Source of the DNA: Hanleya hanleyi
Lineage: Eukaryota; Mollusca; Polyplacophora; Lepidopleurida; Hanleyidae
Length of the DNA stretch: 64,000 nt
Assembly: GCA_036873755.1 (NCBI GenBank)
Contig: JAVTVY010033801.1
Span: 1-64,000 of the forward strand
Direction of reading: 5' to 3'
Positions 57,260 to 64,000 of this stretch are shown here, in pieces (position 1 is the stretch's first letter; each line of letters begins with the position of its first letter). The notes beneath the pieces are model-generated. The model saw only the letters and a program-made list of their open reading frames with translations, was not told the DNA's origin and searched no databases. The position numbers and the translations under genes were made by a program.

Positions 57260-57541
57260 ATGGAAAGCGAGTGCAGTCAGAGCTCCGGTTCAGATGTCGA
57301 TTCGAGCGATATCAGCTGCTTAGATGGAAATATTTTTCGCCAAGAAGATGAAATAGACATAGAGGAGGATGATGACGGGCAAATTAACAGTTGTTTGCAG
57401 ACCAACGGCGGAATTCAGCCCTATCAATTTGAGCCGTACGGCTCCGATTCTGACAGTGACAATCACTCTGACAACGTGGAACTCGACGACGACAGGATTC
57501 GGAGAGGTCGTTTGTTGAATACAGATTGGTATGCAACTTGA
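57260..57541 (+). CDS. First exon of a P2X7-C-domain-like protein (in the TTAA element)
   Basis: The 93-codon frame is Ser/Asp/Glu-rich at its start (SECSQSSGSDVDSSDIS), acidic in the middle (DEIDIEEDDD), then has GGIQPYQFEPYGSDSDSD and RRGRLLNTDW. It is followed at 57529 by a splice-donor-like TTG/GTATGC, so the stop soon after may be in an intron. The PYQFEP motif and the W that follows are typical of invertebrate proteins with a P2X-purinoceptor-7-like C-terminal region, often associated with mobile elements. That match is from memory of the family; the Cys-rich domain itself is not found downstream. Confidence 0.5.
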   Translation: MESECSQSSGSDVDSSDISCLDGNIFRQEDEIDIEEDDDGQINSCLQTNGGIQPYQFEPYGSDSDSDNHSDNVELDDDRIRRGRLLNTDWYAT

Positions 57542-58320
57542 CTGGAAACCTTATTATCGTCATCTATAAGACCAAATGTCCATATATTTCAAACTGTATT
57601 GAATGTAGAACGATTCTGTGATGTAACGAACGAGCACATCTGTGTTGTTATTGTTGTTACTGACCGAGGCAGCCTTTTCGAAGGGATAAACTCCGGGATT
57701 CGGCAGTATGGACAGTAAACTGTTGATAACTCTACTGATATACGTCCGACTTGAATTTTGTTTGTTTTCCCATAATCCCCATGAAATACCAATTTCAGAA
57801 TTATATAGTTTGATAAAAAAACTTTGGACATTCATGGCGAAAAGTAAGCCGTGGTGAGTGGATCGGCATTCACATTTGCTCAATTTTCGACAAATTACCT
57901 CAATTAAATTGAAATCGAATGATATTCCCACAATCTCAAATGTCCAGGGATTATGAAAGTATAATTATCACTTCTGTATCTACAGCCATTCACTCCAATT
58001 GGTGTTTTTTATTTATTTACTTATCAAACGTATATATATTTATGAAAGATCATTTTATTATTATTATTAAATAGTATATAATTTAGATAATTTATTTGCG
58101 TGAAGTTTGTGCCAACATTTGGCTAAAAACGCATACATAGAATGAATAAAATTGAACATACAAATACAGACATTAAGACACATTGGAACAAATGGTTAAA
58201 CGTGTATATATGAAATAGAGACTCATCCAGTCTAACCTGTAGGTGCTCAAGCAACAAATGCCACGCGAGAGCGAGCAGGCCATGTACAGCCGTCCCCCTG
58301 CCCGAGGCCTCGCTTGCAGG

Positions 58321-58666
58321 CTAGGTTCGTTCAGCCGATGTCCGTGATAGATTCTCATTGTCCGATTTCTTTGCCGTCACATTCTGATTGTTCTTACGTT
58401 TGATAGTTGGAATAGCTGTTCTCTTTAGTTTTGGTTTGTACCCGAATTCAACTGCTACGCTGTAGATGTCCTCGAATGATGTCTTTCTGTCAAAATGTGC
58501 CGAGCAAATTATACGAGTACTGGCTCGGGCCCTCTTTCCACACTCTCGTGTTGCGTACAAATTTCGTCCAATTTGCAGCGATTTTCTCGTCTTTGGGCCA
58601 CAAATGAATACTAACACCGTCATCTGTAGTAAAACTGCAACCTCCCACTACACAACGTCGCGGCAT
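58321..58666 (-). pseudogene. THAP-domain remnant with one frame change
   Basis: The minus-strand ATG at 58666 starts MPRRCVVGGC, the first Cys pair of a C2CH THAP zinc finger, with WP.D.....W..FVRNTR after it. A frame change near 58550 leads into the frame that holds ICSAHF (the second Cys and His), then KPKLKRTAIPTI, matching the conserved C-terminal end of THAP domains. A basic tail follows. THAP fingers are DNA-binding domains of P-element and Kolobok-type transposases. The product would be a truncated DNA-binding fragment. Confidence 0.75.
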
Positions 58667-59359
58667 ATTTAAAAAATGATGCCCCGATACTCCGAAAATC
58701 TCCAGAAATCAGCAGCTACATACGACCGTGGTATACGGCTTTAACATAGAGAATACAAGACGGCTTCCCTCCGTGACGTCACAGCTGGAATTGACAGGAG
58801 AGCGATTTTCACCTTTCAAACGGCAATATCTCGCCAACCAGACTGCACAAAATTATGAAAAAAATATCATTATTTTCAGAATCGAAAGGACTATTTTTTT
58901 ATATTTTTGACCTCAGAGCGTTTGGGTTGACCTTTAAGGGAATATTCTCAACTTGGGCTCAATGCTATCCCTCAACGGACAAAGGATATGTATTCTCAGA
59001 AAAGATTCAATTGATTTCCAGACTTGATGTATTAGATTGATGGTCGTCCACGATCTATTCTCTCCGCCCGTGTTGAATATTTGGCTCTTAGACTGGTGGG
59101 AAATTTCTGATTAAAGCTTAGTCGCAAAACGAATGGTTGTATGGAAGATTTATTTCCAGGAATTCGAAATATTGATATCTCCAGAATAGGGGTCAGAGTG
59201 GAGATCAACCAATTTGTGGAAAACTTTCACTCCACTAAGGAAACTGATATATGTTTCACACTGGCAATGGTTTTGATATATGTGCAAGCTATATTAATGT
59301 ATAGAAGGATTCTTCGTCATCATGATGTTCAAATCAACACACACGATGAAGGCAAGGCT

Positions 59360-59515
59360 GGGACGACCACGGCGTGACTGGGATGATCACCGGATACCCG
59401 AGATGATCAAAGCCTGACTGAGATGACAAAAGCGTGACTAAGCTGGACAAAGCGTGACTGAGATTATTGCAGCGTGACTAAGATGATCACGGCCTGATCG
59501 AGATGATCAGCAACC
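59360..59515 (+). repeat. GCGTGACTGAGATGA minisatellite, third copy
   Basis: Six to seven units of about 24 bases with the core GCGTGACTNAGATGATCA. Also at 63010-63165 and, more diverged, at 21479-21645. Confidence 0.7.
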
Positions 59516-60966
59516 TTTGTTAAATATAGCAGCCTTTGTTAAGAAGCATCATATATTTCGATTTCGATCCGTAAAATAGAACCTTTGCCATAGTGACGTC
59601 GCTGATTTAATGACCTCAAGTCCACGCACTGAGTGATTTCAGAACTGTTTGCTTTTGTTCGTCGCTGGCACCGTGTTTCTGGCATTGTCAGACTTTAGCC
59701 TCCTACTGTCGGTGTAATACTCTCTGACTTTGCATACTCAATCTTCTTCGATTATTATTGACACAGAAAACGTGTATCTGTATACGAAAGGGATGAAAAT
59801 GCATATAGATTATTACAGATAAGTATTGTAACGCTCAACTATTCGAAAGATAGAATGCCCTGGCTTCATCTGTGCTATCCTGCCACTCCGTTCCGTGAGG
59901 TAGCGGATAATAGTGATTGTATAATAGCCATGCACACAAACTGTCCACCTTGTGTTCGACTCGAATTAATCAGATAATATCAGCTGATGTGCGCTAAAAA
60001 TTAGGCTAGCCGATTAAAGGCGCGTTAGAAAGTCAAAATATTACAACGGTGTTTGCGGTATATGTGGTGTATGCCATAACCCATGAATCAGTCTAACAGA
60101 AATGAGTCGTTAATTGGAAGTAGGTTCTGACCACTGATGTTTAATCTTATTTGTATTTCTTGGTTGTGTTATTTTTGCTGTTTATTTTGATGTGTATTGA
60201 GACAGAATTTGACTGATATTTACTTGCTTTAACTTCGAATTTTTTTAATTTTTTTTAAATAATTGTATCACCGGTAGTTAGGTATGCTACGGTAGTATAG
60301 TTTCATTATCGTTCTCTGTTACAAAGAATAAGGACAATTTTGGATTTAGAATACTATAAATATCTAATATTTGTCAAGGTTTTTACACAGATATTTACAG
60401 GGTGTGTTATTATTGTTCTATATGAAAATAGTTTCTAATTTTTGGTCAGTCAGTTGACCCTAATATCATGGCGACACACAGGCATATCTGGGCAGTGCAA
60501 AGAAGGACAAGTAAGGAGTATTGGAAAGAAGAAACGAATGAGCTTCTACATGCAGCTGTATGTAATCACAAACTAATCCTCACAAGACTTTTGCTTATTT
60601 CGCTCTTCACCTTCTCTTTCGCTCCACTCCACCTCTTTCCGATTCACCTCATTCTTCTCTCTCGAATCATCATCCTACTCCTCTTTCGATTGCTCGTCCT
60701 CTTGTGATGACCCCTTGCCCCCTCCGGCCCTCCCACACCTATTTCGATTCTCTACTGAATCGTTCCCACGCCCCTCCTTCAATGCATCCACAATCCTTTC
60801 GACTCTTTCACACTAGATTCTTTCGACACCGTCATAGGACTTTCCTGCATTCTTCCTCTTTCACCTCTTTCTCTTGAATGTTTTAGTCCTCCCCACTCAT
60901 CCTCCCTCTTGCAATGTGATCCGATTTTGATCGCTTACGACAGAATCGCGACGATGTGCGCCGCCA

Positions 60967-61910
60967 TTCAGTTTCAGTTTTATTAGGAATCCATGTCAGT
61001 TATATCAAGTGTTTTACAATGGAGACAATAACATTAAAAATATAGCAAACAAAAAATACATACATGGAAAAATAATCACCCAATATAAATGTGCATATCA
61101 CAGTTATATCACTTACACTACAGTGGTTTTATCACAGACAATCATAAGTTTAAACAAACGTTGGTACCTGAGCAATTACAAATTTACCACTTTTGAATTT
61201 AAAAGTAGTGTATGTTTTTGAGAACTGGATATCACCAGGCCTCTCATTCCATGCTCTGGTTGCATGAAATTTAAAAGAATTCTTGTGACATTTGTCGACA
61301 TATATATTCAGTTGGCACTGGCTCTTGTAAAATGCCGGGTCATATTTGTTAACAACGGAAAACGTTCTGATAAATGTGAAGGCGCCAGGTTGTTCACAAC
61401 TTTCCACATAAGTGTACATCTATTGAATATTATACGTTGATGTACACTTGGAAATTTGAGCTAAGAAAGCAAGTCATGTGCGTGACTCCGGGGGTGACTG
61501 TCGAGAATAACACGCATTACCCTATTCATTGTAATCTGCGAATATGAGTGATAGGTATATGCCCCCATACATTAGAGCAATAGTCGAGATGGGGTAACAC
61601 GAGCGTGTGGTATAGGGTTTGACGCGTTTTGATAGGAATAAATGGCGAGGTTTTTTTGAGAACTCTAGCAGCTCTATTTAGTTTTGATACAGACGAATTG
61701 AGATGATCTTTGAATTGCATGTTTTGGTGGACAGTCACCCCGAGATAGTCTATAGTCGTGGTTTGGGAAATGTTAGTTTCATCAACATCTAAGGACAGCC
61801 TACAATCTGTGACCCTAATACGTTTTGCACTACTGCATATAATCATACATTTGGGTTTTTCCGCATGAAGACTTAACCTGTTAGCTCTTAGCCAATCATA
61901 GACAGAGGGT
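60967..61910 (-). mobile_element. 5'-truncated LINE fragment (CR1/Jockey-like), fourth copy
   Basis: Duplicate of 55441-56384 with the same ends, AATAAA and ACTGAAACTGAA tail. It has additional small deletions, including one in the C-terminal frame near 61310-61330. Confidence 0.75.
61150..61846 (-). pseudogene. LINE reverse transcriptase C-terminal region, duplicate
   Basis: Same motifs as the copy at 55623-56341 (IDYLGVTVHQNMQFKDH, TLVLPHLDYCSNVWGH, FHATRAWNERPGDI), in broken frames with extra indels. Non-functional. Confidence 0.75.
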
Positions 61911-63009
61911 TAAAATGATGATAGCGCCAAATTATATTAACGCACTGATCATTCTTTGTGATGAACTACCACAGGACACTTTGTCAAATTTCCAAAAACA
62001 TGGAGCGCCATATCAAAATAAAAAAATTGCTTTTATCCAACACTATGTTTGTGATAATTCTCCACAGGGATATAAAATGGAACACAACGTGTTTTTGGAA
62101 CAAAGCAAGTGTTCCGTTGCCGGTCAGTTATGAGTTACTTGGTTGCTACAGTCTTGCCAACATTCTGCGACCAACATAACTTACCGTTAACAAAGCATAA
62201 ATCGGCCTTGTAATTAATATTGCTCCACACCGTTCATTAGTTATAGATAGATGGCGTGTCTAGAGTGAACTATTTTAACAGTATGGCCATTTTAATTTAC
62301 CGTCTTCAATATTTCGCATGACGACCATCTTTTGGAATATGAATGAATACAACAGGTATATTACACGGCTCACTGCTGTCTTACTATCACATAAAACTGC
62401 AAGCGCTAAAAAAATTCCACAGCTGAAACTCTTATTGAGACGAGACGGTAAATTGAGTTTATTGAGACTTTTTTGCCAACAGTCGCCATAATCCTCTGTG
62501 ATGCATTGCTTTGTAACGGATTCCGATGATAGGAAACAGAACCAAGTCAACAGTTGGAATGTTTCGCCGTCAGAGGAAGCCTTAAGGGAATGTTTTCAAC
62601 TTGGGCTCAATGATATCCCTCAACGGACAAAAGATATGTATTCTCAGATAAGATTCTATTGATTTCCAGTCTTGATGTATTAGATTGATGGTCGTCCACG
62701 ACCTATTCTCTCCGCCTGTCTTGAATATTTTGCTCTAAGACTGGTGGGATATTTCTGATTAAAGCTCAGCCGCAAAACGAACGGTTGTATGGAAGACTTA
62801 TTTCCAGGAATTCGAAATATTGATATTTCCAGAATAGGGGTCAGACTGGAGGTCAACCAATTTGTGGAAAGCTTTCACTCCACTAAGGAAACTGATATAT
62901 GTTTCACACTGACAATGATTTTGATATATGTGCAAGCTATATTAATGTATAGAAGGATTCTTCGTCATCATGATGTTCAAATGAGCACAAACGATGAAGG
63001 CAAGGCTGG

Positions 63010-63165
63010 GACGACCACGGCGTGACTGGGGTGATCACCGGATACCCGAGATGATCAAAGCGTGACTGAGATGATAAAAGCGTGACTAAGCTGAACAAAG
63101 CGTGACTGAGATTAATGCGGCGTGACTAAGATGATCACGGCCTAATCGAGATGATCAGCAACCTT
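63010..63165 (+). repeat. GCGTGACTGAGATGA minisatellite, fourth copy
   Basis: Duplicate of 59360-59515, with the same number of units within reading error and a few substitutions. Confidence 0.7.
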
Positions 63166-64000
63166 TGTTAAATATAGCAGCCTTTGCTAAGAAGCATCAT
63201 ATATTTTGATTTCGATCCGTAAAATAAAACCTTTGCCGTGTTGACGTCGCTGATTCAATGACCTCAAGTCCAAGCACTGAGTGATTTCAGAACTGTTTGC
63301 TTTTGTTCGTCGCTGGCACCGTGTTTCCAGACAATATATGCCGTAACCGCAACTACCAGCAGGTCAAGTTTGGTTTAATTTTATTTGTATTGAACGACAA
63401 GAGAGTACACCAGAGGAAAAGATATTTCCAAGTAAGACGAGCAATCGATCAAATTTGTCCACGAGAGACCGGGTCTCGTCTACGAAACGCGCTTTAATCA
63501 ACAGACAATATTGACGGTTTGTGAGTAATTAAAGTCACTGCGGCAAAACAAACAAACCTTATAAACAGGTATTTCTCATGAATGTATAAACTCTGATTGG
63601 CCCGCTCGAAAATTATAATTCAATATCAGCGTAACATGAGAGAAATGCCAATAATGCCAACGTATGCAGAGACTGAATTTGTTCCCGACTAGTCGAATAT
63701 CCGGTGTTTGCTTTTATCGTCGAGAATTACAAATCGACTCGCTATACTGTTTTAAGTGGGTCCAATATCATTCTATACAGACCAGGAGAGTTCGATATAC
63801 GTTTGTTTTATAACATAAGGCTATGACACTGCAGCGTGATGCCGTAATATGTATAGATCGAATTCAGACTCATTTATTCATTTATTCTCCGGTCAGACAG
63901 TGGAAATGATTGTTTGAGTCAATAATATGTCCAAGATTCCTTGTTTCTAGATTGGGTCTATTCATTTGCTTTAGAGCAATGGGAAATACATTCATTTAAG

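Larger units (their letters stand above)
57054..58933. mobile_element. Kolobok-like TTAA transposon, 1.9 kb
   Basis: Flanked by TTAA on both sides (57050-57053 and 58934-58937) with 15-bp perfect terminal inverted repeats, AGGTCAACCCAAACG. The fourth copy has an undivided site (CCTTAAGGGAATG at 62580). It carries two coding remnants: an acidic exon with a P2X7-like motif on the plus strand and a THAP-domain exon on the minus strand. THAP domains and TTAA duplications together suggest the Kolobok superfamily, but the transposase catalytic region is absent, so it is a deleted or non-autonomous copy. Confidence 0.82.
54009..59678. repeat. Large flanking repeat, shortened third copy
   Basis: Starts CATTGTCAGACTTTAGCC, runs through segment A and the minisatellite, and breaks off at 59678 within ...GGCACCGTGTTTC, where the next copy starts again with TGGCATTGTCAGACTTTAGCC. 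It is very similar to 59679-63310, much more so than to 19230-21700, so the two are a recent tandem duplication. It also contains the Kolobok-like element at 57054-58933, which the fourth copy lacks. Confidence 0.8.
59679..64000. repeat. Large flanking repeat, fourth copy (continues past the window)
   Basis: Matches 54009-57050 and, after the TTAA site that is intact here, 58938-59678. It then runs on into the sequence of the second segment (compare 3640-4270 and 21780-22330) to the window edge. No host gene is present; open frames duplicate those of the third copy. Confidence 0.8.

Overview
The window is animal nuclear DNA dominated by mobile and repeated sequence; I found no ordinary host gene. 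A gastropod or other mollusc is the best guess: a short sequence ending near 52406 resembles the 3' ends of tRNA-derived SINEs common in molluscs, and the mix of LINEs, TTAA-site DNA transposons and Polinton fits. This is an inference from family resemblance, not from a marker gene.

Central element, 25795-39015 (13.2 kb): a Polinton/Maverick (adintovirus-like) integrating element with long terminal inverted repeats (about 2.0 and 2.3 kb), 5'-AG...CT-3' ends and a perfect 6-bp target duplication CATGAT. Its core is visibly more GC-rich than the flanks. Plus-strand genes in order are: a small tail-anchored membrane protein, two paralogous proteins that I read as PC4-like, a DDE integrase with a chromodomain, a membrane-anchored Ser/Thr-rich protein, the packaging ATPase, a small core-like protein, a conserved Pro/Arg-rich Polinton protein, a penton-like minor capsid protein, a pVI/pX-like protein, the major capsid protein and an adenain-like protease. 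One small membrane protein may be encoded on the minus strand. There is no room for, and no trace of, the protein-primed DNA polymerase B that defines most Polintons. The virion and integration modules are present and the replication module is missing, so the element may be a replication-dependent (satellite-like) lineage or a deletion derivative. Six frame breaks, all in the -1 direction, and two in-frame stops affect six genes, so as sequenced it could not make an intact particle by itself.

Flanks: the rest is several diverged copies of one large repeat. The same segments recur in the same order at 0.9-19.2 kb, 19.2-54.0 kb, 54.0-59.7 kb and 59.7-64.0 kb, which suggests an array of long (roughly 18-19 kb) units, with the third copy shortened by recombination. 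Later insertions sit in individual copies, and the other copies act as in-window empty sites. These are the Polinton (empty site 8360-8365), a 1.16-kb TTAA element with palindromic ends (24042-25203), a 4.5-kb foldback-type element (39258-43809), a truncated RNase-H LINE (45225-46715), a 4.3-kb inverted-repeat transposon with a decayed nuclease-like gene (48055-52320), and a 1.9-kb Kolobok-like TTAA element carrying P2X7-like and THAP exons (57054-58933). An 800-bp patch built from GGTA/TACC motifs (17469-18268) is unexplained.
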